64,000 bases of DNA from Deltaproteobacteria bacterium (GTDB lineage Bacteria; Myxococcota; Kuafuiibacteriia; Kuafuiibacteriales; Kuafuiibacteriaceae). A program made the translations under genes and the position numbers. This document shows, piece after piece, positions 1 through 7,605 of the stretch. The stretch is taken from positions 679,697 through 743,696 of the forward strand of contig JACKEN010000002.1 of assembly GCA_020632995.1 (NCBI GenBank), in the 5' to 3' direction. The notes beneath the pieces were generated by a model that was not told where the DNA came from, did not search any database, and saw only the letters and a list, made by a program, of their open reading frames with translations. Numbering within the stretch: position 1 is the first letter of the stretch; every line of letters begins with the position of its first letter.

Positions 1-452
1 CCCTGTCGCCCTTGATCGCCGAGCACTGGCTGCCGGGTGGGCGGGGCATGCTCATCACCACCGCGCTGTGGACGGCCGCATTCATCGCGGCGGGGGCGGC
101 GCTCGCCCTCCGCACCCGCCGGGCCCTCGGGGCGTCGGCCCTGAACCGGGGGCTGGTCGGCACCCTCTTCCTCACCCTGGTCGGACAGCTGGCCCTCAAC
201 GCCGGGGTCGCGATCTCGGGGGCCGCGCCCGAGAGCAGTCAGGTGATGCGGCTGTTCCTGTGGTCGGTGGCCACCGCGATGGCCAGCGTGACCCTCGACC
301 GGCGCCTCGGCTGGGCGGCGACGGTGTACATGGTGGGCTACTTCGCGGCCAGCGCGTGGCCGGACGCGGTGTACCGGATCATGTCGCTCTGCAACCTGGC
401 CTTCACCGTGAACGCGCTGGTGATCTGGTGGCCCCGCCCCCATCGCCGCTGA
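1..452 (+). CDS. Integral membrane protein, 3' end only
   Basis: The reading frame is already open at the left edge, so only the C-terminal part (about 149 residues) is visible. It is almost entirely hydrophobic, with about five likely membrane segments alternating with short charged loops, and ends in a basic tail (WWPRPHRR). No catalytic motif is visible and I do not recognise the family. Its last 50 bases overlap, tail to tail, the end of the metallopeptidase gene on the other strand. The TTG at 12 is an internal codon of an open frame, so it is not taken as the start. Function cannot be assigned from this fragment. Confidence 0.6.
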   Translation, partial: LSPLIAEHWLPGGRGMLITTALWTAAFIAAGAALALRTRRALGASALNRGLVGTLFLTLVGQLALNAGVAISGAAPESSQVMRLFLWSVATAMASVTLDRRLGWAATVYMVGYFAASAWPDAVYRIMSLCNLAFTVNALVIWWPRPHRR

Positions 453-1755
453 GCGCGGGGGGGCGCGGGCGGTAGGGGGCCCACGGGGCCGCGGCCGACA
501 GCTTGGCGGGGCCGCGGCTGGTGGCCACCCCGAGGCGCTTCAAGAGGCCCTCGAGGTCGACCGGGGCGCCCCGCTCGCCGAAGGCGCGGTGGAGCTCGTT
601 GAGCACGTGCTGGCCGGTGCCGGCGTCGGCCGCGGCGAGCGTGCGGGCCAGCGGCCAGCGCACCGTCATGTTGCCCCCCGCGGCCCGGAGCGTCTGCAAG
701 GCGTCCTGCAGGCTCTTGGCGCCGTGGCTGGCCACCCGGAGCTCCACGTCGGCCATGAGCCAGTAGAGCGCGCCGCCCCAGTAGGTCTCGCCCCAGCGGC
801 GGGTGCCGTCGAGGCCCTCGCCCCGCGGAAGGCCCTGGGCCACGCCCTCGGCCAGCTCGCCCCACAGCGCGGCCTCGTCGTCCGCGCCGAGGAGCGCCTC
901 GAGGTAGGTGGCGAGGCCCTCCTCCATCCAGCGGTGGCGGGGTGGGAGGTTCGGCAGGCCCAGGTGCACCAGCTCGTGCCGGAGCTTCCAGTCGTCGCGG
1001 AAGGCCTCGGCGGGGGCGTCCTTTCCCACGTAGACCTGCAGGGTGGCGCCGCCGAGGCCGTGGGCGCTCCCGAACGGGATGTCGTCGCGATCCACCGGCA
1101 GGGCCAGCACCAGGAGGTCCGGCACCGGGAGGCCGCCGAAGTAGCGGGCCACGCGGGTCGCCTCGCGGGTGACCCAGGCCTCGACCACCGAGCGGGGGAC
1201 GGCGAGGGGGATCCGCGGGAGGGCGAGGGTCACCCGCCGCGCGCCGGGGACGGGGAGGGGGGCGAGGTCGAGGGGCCCGAACGCGGCGGGGGGCCCGTCG
1301 GCGAGCAAGCTGGCTGGCCCGCGCCAGCCCTCTGGGGTCTGCTCCAGCCCCGCGGCGAAGGTCACTTTCGCCGGGGTGTGGACGGTGAGGGCGAAGGTGC
1401 CGTCCCGGGGGGCCCGGGCGGGGACGGGGAGCCAGTCGCCGGGCCGGGTCACCTGGATCCCGCCCCGGGCCGGGCCCACGAAGCCGCGGGCCTCGTCGGT
1501 GCTGGCCGCGAGGTCGAAGCGCAGGCGCACCACGCAGCCTCTTCGGCAGTCCGCGTCGGCGAGGGCGGTCGGGGCGCCGTCCACCGAGACCTGCCGGACG
1601 AAGCCAGGGGCGCCCACCGTGAGGCCCCGGCCCGAGCCGGCCGGGAGCCGGGCTACGACGGCCAGGCCCTCGGGCCGCCAGGTGACCTCGTAGCGCCAGG
1701 TGGGCGGGGCGGCGGCCGCCGCGAGGGCCAGGAGCGCCGGGAGCACGTCGTTCAT
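403..1755 (-). CDS. Secreted gluzincin-like (M1/M61-type) metallopeptidase
   Basis: A 450-residue protein with a signal peptide (MNDVLPALLALAAAAAP). The start at 1755 was chosen because it sits directly before the hydrophobic stretch; an in-frame extension to 1782 would bury it. The middle carries HELVH (residues 260-264) followed by EEGLATY (around 278-284), the zinc-ligand arrangement of gluzincins in which HExxH supplies two histidines and the later Glu the third ligand. The N-terminal half looks like a beta-rich domain. A periplasmic or secreted peptidase is likely; substrate unknown. It is divergent from the kinase at 1812, with only 56 bp between starts. The spacing from HELVH to the Glu is shorter than in classical M1 enzymes, so family membership is by motif only. 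Confidence 0.72.
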   Translation of the reverse strand: MNDVLPALLALAAAAAPPTWRYEVTWRPEGLAVVARLPAGSGRGLTVGAPGFVRQVSVDGAPTALADADCRRGCVVRLRFDLAASTDEARGFVGPARGGIQVTRPGDWLPVPARAPRDGTFALTVHTPAKVTFAAGLEQTPEGWRGPASLLADGPPAAFGPLDLAPLPVPGARRVTLALPRIPLAVPRSVVEAWVTREATRVARYFGGLPVPDLLVLALPVDRDDIPFGSAHGLGGATLQVYVGKDAPAEAFRDDWKLRHELVHLGLPNLPPRHRWMEEGLATYLEALLGADDEAALWGELAEGVAQGLPRGEGLDGTRRWGETYWGGALYWLMADVELRVASHGAKSLQDALQTLRAAGGNMTVRWPLARTLAAADAGTGQHVLNELHRAFGERGAPVDLEGLLKRLGVATSRGPAKLSAAAPWAPYRPRPPALSGDGGGATRSPARSR

Positions 1756-1758
1756 TGA

Positions 1759-1802
1759 GCAACGAACTCGCCTCGAAGCCAATGGGCGGGTAGGTTCGTT
1801 GC
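1759..1802. promoter_or_regulatory. Long inverted repeat filling a divergent promoter region
   Basis: GCAACGAAC (1759-1767) and GTTCGTTGC (1794-1802) are perfect 9-bp inverted copies, 26 bases apart. They lie in the 56 bp between the divergent starts at 1755 (minus) and 1812 (plus), each arm within about 10 bases of one start codon. The symmetry suggests a shared operator or paired half-sites controlling both the metallopeptidase and the kinase; a long-loop hairpin is the alternative. Confidence 0.4.
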
Positions 1803-1811
1803 GCGCAGGCC

Positions 1812-3782
1812 ATGACCGCCTTCGAGCAAGATCCCCTCCTCGGCCGGGTGCTGGACGGCAAGCTCCGGCTGGACGCGCGGCTGGGCGCCGGCGCGGCGGG
1901 GGCGGTGTACCGCGCCCACCACCTGGCCCTCGACCGGCCGGTGGCCATCAAGGTCCTGCACCAGACCCACTCCACCGATCTGCAGCTGATCCGGCGCTTC
2001 AAGGCCGAGGCCCGCGCCGCGAGCCGGCTCGACCATCCGCACAGCGTGCGGATCCTCGACTTCGGCGAGGACGGCCCCGACCACCTGCTCTACATCGCGA
2101 TGGAGTTCATCGACGGCGAGAGCCTGCAGGGGCTGCTGGATCGCGAGCCGGCGCTGCCCTCCTGGCGCATCGCCAGCATCATGGCCCAGGTGGCCTCGGC
2201 CCTCGCCCACGCGCACGAGGAGGGCATCGTGCACCGGGACATCAAGCCCGGGAACATCATGCTCCAGCGTCGGGTGGGCGAGGAGGGCGTGGAGCAGGAC
2301 TGGGTGAAGGTCTGCGACTTCGGCCTCGCCAAGATCCTCGACGTGAACCCGGACGACCTGAGCAGCGGGCCGCTGACCAAGCAGGGCACGATCTTCGGGA
2401 CGCCGACCTACATGGCGCCGGAGCAGGCCAACGGCGATCCCGCTGACGGTCGCGCGGACCAGTACGCGTGCGGGGTGATCCTGTTCCGGATGGCGTGCGG
2501 AGGGCCGCCCTTCACCGCCGACAGCGCGACCGGGCTGCTGATGAAGCACATCCTGGAGCCGCCGCCCCCGGTGATGAGCCGCGCCCCCAACCTCGATCCG
2601 CGGCTCGGGCCGCTGGTGGACCGGATGCTGGCCAAGGCGCCGGACGACCGCTTCCCGTCCATGCGGGACGTGCTGGCGGTGCTGCGTGAGGTGGCGGCCG
2701 ACGCCCCGGCCGGTGCTGCGCCGCTGGTGCGCGGGCCCTCGGTGATGGCCTCGCCTCGAGCCCAGACCCCAGCGCCGCCCGCGCCGCCCGCGCCGCCCGC
2801 GCCCGCGTCGTCGTCGCTGGAGCTGAGCGACACCCGGATCAGCGGCGGGATCGGGGCGCAGGAGGTGGCTCTGGCGTCGGTGCCACCCGCGCCGCCGCCG
2901 CGCACGAACATCCTGGCCGCGGTGATGGGCTCGGTGGCCCTCCTCGCGGTGGGCGGCCTCGGGACCTACGTGCTGCTGCAGCCGAAGCCCCCCGCGGTGA
3001 CCGCCCCCGCCCAGCCGGCCGAGGTGCCGGCGGCGGAGGCTCCGAAGCCGGCTCCGGCGGTCCCGGCCGAGCCGCCGGTGGTGGCCGAGGCCCCGGAGGA
3101 GCCGCCCCCGGAAGAGCCGGAGGCGCCGCCGCCCCCGAGCCGGGTGACCCCGAAGCCCAAGCCGACCAGCACGAAGCCGGCGCCCAAGCCGACCCCGGCC
3201 GCGCCGCCGCCCAGCGCGCCGAAGGTGCCGGATCCGGAGCCGCCGCCTTCGTCGCCGCCGCCGCCCCCCGAGCCGCCGCCCGCCACCACTCCGCCGGTCA
3301 GCGTCCCGCCGCCGGCCGAGACCCCGCCCCCGGTCACGGTGGAGCCGAAGCCGCCGGTGGCCCTCCCGGGGAAGGTCACGCCGTCCCTCGGGACCCCGAC
3401 CCTGAAGCCTCGGCTGCAGCCCAGGCTGGGGACCCCGCTCGGCGCCGACTTCCAGTGGTCGTGCAAGGTGGGCGACGTGGAGGTTGGGGGCGGGCTCTCG
3501 GCCCGGCGGACCCAGGAGGCGATCGAGCGGGTGATGGACCCGCTGTCGTCGTGCCTCAAGGACAGGGTCGCCGAGGTCGGGGTCCAGACCGACGGCAAGA
3601 TCGTGGTGAAGGGGCGGATCGCCATCCGCGGGACCCTCGCCGTGCTCGACGCCCAGGGCGGCCCCAAGGGGGCGGCCAAGTGCGTCAGCGCCACGCTGAC
3701 CGGCGCCCGGATGCCCCAGCCGGACACCGGTGAGGCGGATCTGGAGCTGGTGATCCTCTACTCGGCCTCGCCGAAGACCTGA
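1812..3782 (+). CDS. Transmembrane Ser/Thr protein kinase with AgmX-like C-terminal domain
   Basis: A 656-residue protein. An N-terminal Hanks-type kinase domain (about 17-290) has the glycine loop GAGAAGAV, ATP-binding Lys47 (AIK), HRDIKPGN with catalytic Asp143 and the DFG Asp169, followed by GTPTYMAPEQ. All key residues are present, so it should be active. A proline-rich segment precedes one membrane helix (about 366-389), then a long Pro/Ala/Glu-rich stretch, and a folded C-terminal domain (about 560-656) resembling the AgmX/PglI-type C-terminal domains common in myxobacteria. The extracytoplasmic tail is the probable sensor or cell-wall reach. Its end overlaps the convergent hydrolase by 25 bp. 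Substrate unknown. Confidence 0.9.
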   Translation: MTAFEQDPLLGRVLDGKLRLDARLGAGAAGAVYRAHHLALDRPVAIKVLHQTHSTDLQLIRRFKAEARAASRLDHPHSVRILDFGEDGPDHLLYIAMEFIDGESLQGLLDREPALPSWRIASIMAQVASALAHAHEEGIVHRDIKPGNIMLQRRVGEEGVEQDWVKVCDFGLAKILDVNPDDLSSGPLTKQGTIFGTPTYMAPEQANGDPADGRADQYACGVILFRMACGGPPFTADSATGLLMKHILEPPPPVMSRAPNLDPRLGPLVDRMLAKAPDDRFPSMRDVLAVLREVAADAPAGAAPLVRGPSVMASPRAQTPAPPAPPAPPAPASSSLELSDTRISGGIGAQEVALASVPPAPPPRTNILAAVMGSVALLAVGGLGTYVLLQPKPPAVTAPAQPAEVPAAEAPKPAPAVPAEPPVVAEAPEEPPPEEPEAPPPPSRVTPKPKPTSTKPAPKPTPAAPPPSAPKVPDPEPPPSSPPPPPEPPPATTPPVSVPPPAETPPPVTVEPKPPVALPGKVTPSLGTPTLKPRLQPRLGTPLGADFQWSCKVGDVEVGGGLSARRTQEAIERVMDPLSSCLKDRVAEVGVQTDGKIVVKGRIAIRGTLAVLDAQGGPKGAAKCVSATLTGARMPQPDTGEADLELVILYSASPKT

Positions 3783-4558
3783 GCCCGCTGGGCGACAAGC
3801 GCCGCCAGCACCGCCTCCGTCGCGTCCACGTGCACGAAGTGCCCGGCCTCGGGCGCGGTCTCGACCGGGACGCCGATCGCGGCGTAGCGCTCGAGGTCTT
3901 CGGCCTTCACGTAGGTTGAGGCGCCGCCGCGGATGCAGCGGGTCACCGCGGCGTGGGCCGCGGCGACCGGCCACAGGTCGGTCTCGCCGGTGCGGCGATG
4001 GAAGGCCTGCAGGGCCGCGCGGTCGATGCGCCAACGGTAGCCGCCGCCGTCGTGCTCCAGGTTCATGAGGAGCCAGTCGGTGAGGCCCCGGGTGAGGCCC
4101 CGCGCCCGGAAGAACTGGGCGAAGGTGTCGCGATCGGGGGCCTCGTCGGGCGCCTCGAGCAGCATGCGGGAGATGTCGGTGGAGGGCAGCCCGCGGGTGG
4201 GGCCGGGGGCGATGTCGAGCAGCGTCACCGCGCGGACGCGCTCCGGGGCCTGGTCGCGCATGGTGAGGGCCACCCGCCCGCCGATGCTGTGGCCGACCAC
4301 CCAGAACGGCTCGGGGTGCGCCGCCATGAGCTCGAGGCCCGCCGCTCCGAGGGTGTAGAGGTCCGCGTCTTCAGGCATGGGCAAAGAGCGCCCGTGGCCG
4401 AGTAAGTCAGCTTGCACCAGGGTCAGCGACGGGTCGCGCTCCGACCAGGCTCGGGCCAGCGCGCCGAGGTTGCGGCCGGAGCCGAGGAAGCCGTGCAACA
4501 GGAGCACGCGGTGCGGGCCGTGGCCGCGCTGCAGATGGGCGAGCATGGGGCTGCGCAT
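3758..4558 (-). CDS. Alpha/beta-fold hydrolase (YbfF-like esterase)
   Basis: About 266 residues. Features of the alpha/beta hydrolase fold are visible in order: the oxyanion-hole motif LLLHGFLGSGRN, DLLGHGRS, the nucleophile elbow GHSIGG, and the C-terminal catalytic histidine in EAGHFVHVDA. Substrate is unknown; the size and DLLGHGRS resemble YbfF/BioH-type acyl esterases, which would suit a neighbour of a fatty-acid operon. The ATG at 4558 is preferred because the homologous region begins there; an ATG at 4546 is possible, and the frame extends much further upstream without looking like protein. It is transcribed divergently from the ketosynthase operon, with a palindrome between them. Confidence 0.82.
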   Translation of the reverse strand: MRSPMLAHLQRGHGPHRVLLLHGFLGSGRNLGALARAWSERDPSLTLVQADLLGHGRSLPMPEDADLYTLGAAGLELMAAHPEPFWVVGHSIGGRVALTMRDQAPERVRAVTLLDIAPGPTRGLPSTDISRMLLEAPDEAPDRDTFAQFFRARGLTRGLTDWLLMNLEHDGGGYRWRIDRAALQAFHRRTGETDLWPVAAAHAAVTRCIRGGASTYVKAEDLERYAAIGVPVETAPEAGHFVHVDATEAVLAALVAQRAQVFGEAE

Positions 4559-4570
4559 AGCACATGGGGT

Positions 4571-4590
4571 AAGCGACCGGGCGGTCGTTT
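4571..4590. promoter_or_regulatory. Palindromic operator candidate between hydrolase and fatty-acid operon
   Basis: CGACCG-GG-CGGTCG (4574-4587) is a perfect 6-bp inverted repeat with a 2-base centre; flanking AA and TT at one position further out extend the symmetry. It lies 16-29 bases upstream of the hydrolase start and about 85-95 bases upstream of the ketosynthase start. Operators of the ACCGNNCGGT kind are typical of TetR-family repressors, which often control lipid genes. No regulator gene of that family is in the window, so this is inference from the site alone. Confidence 0.45.
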
Positions 4591-4670
4591 GAAGGGGGCC
4601 TTTACGCACCGTGTCGAGCCTGGTTTTGCTACCTCTCCCCGACAACGACGTGATACGGCCCGAGGCGATC

Positions 4671-5918
4671 ATGGTGCCGTCGTTGTCGTTGCCCCGGGTG
4701 GTCATCACCGGGGTTGGTCTCACGTCCCCCAACGGCAATGACCTCGAGACGTTCCGCCGGAACCTGCTGGACGGGGTTTCGGGGGTGCGGCCCTTCGAGA
4801 CCCGCCACATGGGCCGGGTCATCGCCGGGGTCTGCGACTACGACGAGCAGAAGCACCAGACCAAGAAGGCGCGGCGGCGAGGCACCCGCGCCGGCTCGGT
4901 GGCCATCTACTGCGCCAAGGAGGCGGTGGCGGACGCCGGGCTGGATTGGGCGCAGGTCGACAAGCGGCGGGTGGGCGTCTTCGTGGGCACCACCGAGCAC
5001 GGCAACGTCGAGACCGAGAACGAGATCGCGTCGATGCGCGAGTACGGGGACGACACCCGGTACTGGTCGCACCACCACAACCCGCGCACCGTGGCCAACA
5101 ACCCGGCGGGCGAGGTGACCATCGCGATGGGCATCACCGGGCCCCACTACTGTCTCGGCGCGGCGTGCGCGGCGGGGAACGTGGGCATCGTGCAGGGCAT
5201 GCAGATGCTGCAGCTGGGCATGGTCGATCTCGCCCTGGCGGGCGGGGTCTCGGAGTCGATCCACACCTTCGGCATCTTCGCCTCCTTCAAGGCGGAGGGC
5301 GCGCTGGCCGAGCACGCCGACCCCGCCAAGGCCTCGCGGCCCTTCGACACCCAGCGCAACGGCATCGTGGTGAGCGAGGGCGGGTGCCTGTATGCCATGG
5401 AGCGCCTGGACGACGCCCTGGCCCGAGGCGCGCACATTGTGGCCGAGGTGGTGGGCTACGCCATCAACAGCGACGCCCAGGACTTCGTGCTGCCCCTTTG
5501 GGAGCGTCAGGTGGAGTGCATGCAAGCCGCCTTGACGCACGCGGGGCTGAAGCCGAGCGACATCGACATCGTGAGCACGCACGCCACCAGCACCCCCCTC
5601 GGCGATGAGCAGGAGAGCCGGGCGGTGCGGGCGGTGTTCGAGGGGGCCGAGGGCGTCTTCGTGAACAACACGAAGAGCTACATCGGCCACACCATGGGGG
5701 CGGCGGGGGCCCTGGAGCTGGCGGGCAACCTGCCTTCCTTCACGGACCGCCTGGTGCACCCCACCATCAACGTGGACGCACTCGACGAGAAGTGCGCCAT
5801 CAACAATCTGGTGATTGGGACGCCGAGGGAGCTGCCGAAGGTCGACTACATCCTGAACAACTCGTTCGGGATGCTCGGCATCAACTCGTGCGTCATCGTG
5901 AAGCGGTTCGAGCGCTAG
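4671..5918 (+). CDS. Beta-ketoacyl-ACP synthase (FabF-like)
   Basis: A 415-residue condensing enzyme of the FabF class. The catalytic triad is complete: Cys166 in LGAACAAGN, His304 in STHATSTP and His340 in KSYIGHTMGAAG, with Lys335. It should therefore condense malonyl-ACP with an acyl chain and not be a chain-length-factor-like partner. The ATG at 4671 directly precedes the conserved LPRVVITGVG; an upstream in-frame start at 4611 would add an unconserved leader. It is the first gene of a compact operon (ACP, two FAD oxidoreductases, ketoreductase, dehydratase, enoyl reductase, phosphopantetheinyl transferase). No acyltransferase or acyl-ligase is in the operon, so malonyl-ACP must come from elsewhere. 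Confidence 0.92.
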   Translation: MVPSLSLPRVVITGVGLTSPNGNDLETFRRNLLDGVSGVRPFETRHMGRVIAGVCDYDEQKHQTKKARRRGTRAGSVAIYCAKEAVADAGLDWAQVDKRRVGVFVGTTEHGNVETENEIASMREYGDDTRYWSHHHNPRTVANNPAGEVTIAMGITGPHYCLGAACAAGNVGIVQGMQMLQLGMVDLALAGGVSESIHTFGIFASFKAEGALAEHADPAKASRPFDTQRNGIVVSEGGCLYAMERLDDALARGAHIVAEVVGYAINSDAQDFVLPLWERQVECMQAALTHAGLKPSDIDIVSTHATSTPLGDEQESRAVRAVFEGAEGVFVNNTKSYIGHTMGAAGALELAGNLPSFTDRLVHPTINVDALDEKCAINNLVIGTPRELPKVDYILNNSFGMLGINSCVIVKRFER

Positions 5919-5955
5919 GCGCTCGAACCCCACCTTGCTTGGGGGTTACCGAGAA

Positions 5956-6201
5956 ATGAGCGAGAACGAAGTTCGCAAGCTGATCCTGGACATCATCCAC
6001 GACATCGCGCCGGATGAGGACCTCTCTGACGTGAAGTCGGACGTGCGCCTGCGGGACCAGCTGGATCTGGACTCCATGGACTTCCTGGACATCGTGATGG
6101 AGCTGCGCAAGCGGCACCAGATCGAGGTCCCCGAGGAGGACTACATGGAGCTGTCCACCCTGGACGGGTGCGTAGCCTACCTGAGCCCCAAGTTCGCCTG
6201 A
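5956..6201 (+). CDS. Acyl carrier protein
   Basis: An 81-residue acidic protein, the normal size for a stand-alone ACP. The attachment motif DLDSMDF places the phosphopantetheine serine at residue 40. The helix I-II region (RKLILDIIHDIAPDEDL) and the EEDYMELSTL segment fit the fold. The ATG at 5956 matches the family N-terminus; the frame extends seven codons upstream. It sits 37 bp after the ketosynthase and 12 bp before the first FAD oxidoreductase. A dedicated ACP beside a ketosynthase and phosphopantetheinyl transferase points to a specialised acyl chain and not bulk fatty acids. Confidence 0.93.
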   Translation: MSENEVRKLILDIIHDIAPDEDLSDVKSDVRLRDQLDLDSMDFLDIVMELRKRHQIEVPEEDYMELSTLDGCVAYLSPKFA

Positions 6202-6213
6202 GCCCAGGGAGCG

Positions 6214-7602
6214 ATGCGCTACGACGTGGTCATCATCGGCGCCGGCATGTCCGGCCTCGCGGCGGGGGTGCGCTTGGCGCACTTCGGCAAGCGGGTGTTG
6301 ATCGTCGAGCAGCACGCTCTGTGGGGTGGCCTCAACTCCTTCTACAAGAAGGGCGGGCACCACTTCGACGTGGGCCTGCACGCGGTGACGAACTGGCTTG
6401 CCCCCGGCTACCGGGGGTCGCGGATCCCGATGCAACGCATCCTGCGTCAGCTCCGGATCTCGTGGGAGGAGCTGGGGCTCGAGCCCCAGACTCGCTCCAG
6501 CGTGTGGTTCGACGACGCGCGGATGGTGTTCACCAACGATCTGGCGGTGCTGACCCAAGAGGTGCAGCGCTGCTTCCCGGATCAGGTGGACGGCTTCGTG
6601 CGGCTGAGCGAGCGCTGCGCCGAGTACCCGGAGGCCAACCACGACACGCCCCCGGTGAGCACGCGGCGTGTCCTCACCGAGTACCTCAGCGACAGTTTGC
6701 TGGTGGACATGCTCCTGTGCCCGTTGATGTTCTACGGGAACGCGGAGGAGGAGGACATGGACTTCGAGCAGTTCGTGATCCTCTTCAACAGCATCTACCG
6801 GGAGGGCTTCTGCCGGCCCCGCCGCGGGGTGCGGCAGGTGCTGGACGTGCTGACGGACAAGTACACCGAGCTGGGGGGCGAGCTCCGGCGGCGCACCCCG
6901 GTGGAGCGCCTGGTGGTGAAGGACGGGCGGGTCACCGAGGTGGTCCTCGGGCGGGGCGAGAACGTCGAGGCCGACGTCGTGCTGTCCTCGGCCGGGCTGG
7001 TGGAGACGATGGCGATGCGGAGCGACGTCGACGACGATCGCTTCGAGCCGCTGGCCGGCAAGCTGGCCTTCACCGAGAACATCTGGCTCCTCGACGAGGA
7101 CCCGAAGGCCCTGGGCTTCGAGGACTGCGTCACCTTCTTCAACCGCGGCCCGGGCTTCGCGTGGCGCTCGCCCGAGGCGCCGGTGGACCTGTCGAGCGGG
7201 GTCATCTGCGTGCCGGGGAACTACGCCCACGCCGAGCCCCTCGATCGGCACATGGTGCGGGCGACCCACCTGGCCAACCACCGGGTGTGGTTCGAGTGGG
7301 ACGAGGCGCGCTACCGCGAGGAGAAGGGGGCGTATATCCAGCGCTCCCTCGCCACGGTGGCGGAGCGGGGCGGCGACCTGAGCGGGCACGTGACGTACAC
7401 CGACGGCTTCACCCCGCGCACCGTCACCCAGTTCACGCGGCACCGGAACGGGGCGGTCTACGGGTCGCCGCACAAGGTGAAGTCGGGTTGCACCGAGGTC
7501 GAGAACCTCTATCTGTGCGGGACGGATCAGGGCTTCGTCGGGATCGTGGGCGCCATGCTCTCGGGCATCGCGATGGCGAACCAGCACGGGCTGCGGGGGT
7601 GA
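6214..7602 (+). CDS. CrtI/CrtISO-like FAD-dependent oxidoreductase (first of two)
   Basis: A 462-residue protein of the phytoene desaturase / carotenoid isomerase / retinol saturase superfamily. The FAD-binding dinucleotide motif GAGMSG is at 9-14, followed by VEQHALWGGLNSFYKKGGHHFDVGLH, a typical CrtI-type start, and the C-terminal FAD motif LYLCGTDQGFVGIVGAMLSG. Such enzymes desaturate, saturate or isomerise conjugated polyenes. No carotenoid prenyl-transferase or phytoene synthase is nearby; it lies inside a type II fatty-acid operon, so an acyl-ACP-bound polyene is the likely substrate. That is inference. The next gene starts 3 bp after its stop. Confidence 0.85.
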   Translation: MRYDVVIIGAGMSGLAAGVRLAHFGKRVLIVEQHALWGGLNSFYKKGGHHFDVGLHAVTNWLAPGYRGSRIPMQRILRQLRISWEELGLEPQTRSSVWFDDARMVFTNDLAVLTQEVQRCFPDQVDGFVRLSERCAEYPEANHDTPPVSTRRVLTEYLSDSLLVDMLLCPLMFYGNAEEEDMDFEQFVILFNSIYREGFCRPRRGVRQVLDVLTDKYTELGGELRRRTPVERLVVKDGRVTEVVLGRGENVEADVVLSSAGLVETMAMRSDVDDDRFEPLAGKLAFTENIWLLDEDPKALGFEDCVTFFNRGPGFAWRSPEAPVDLSSGVICVPGNYAHAEPLDRHMVRATHLANHRVWFEWDEARYREEKGAYIQRSLATVAERGGDLSGHVTYTDGFTPRTVTQFTRHRNGAVYGSPHKVKSGCTEVENLYLCGTDQGFVGIVGAMLSGIAMANQHGLRG

Positions 7603-7605
7603 GCG

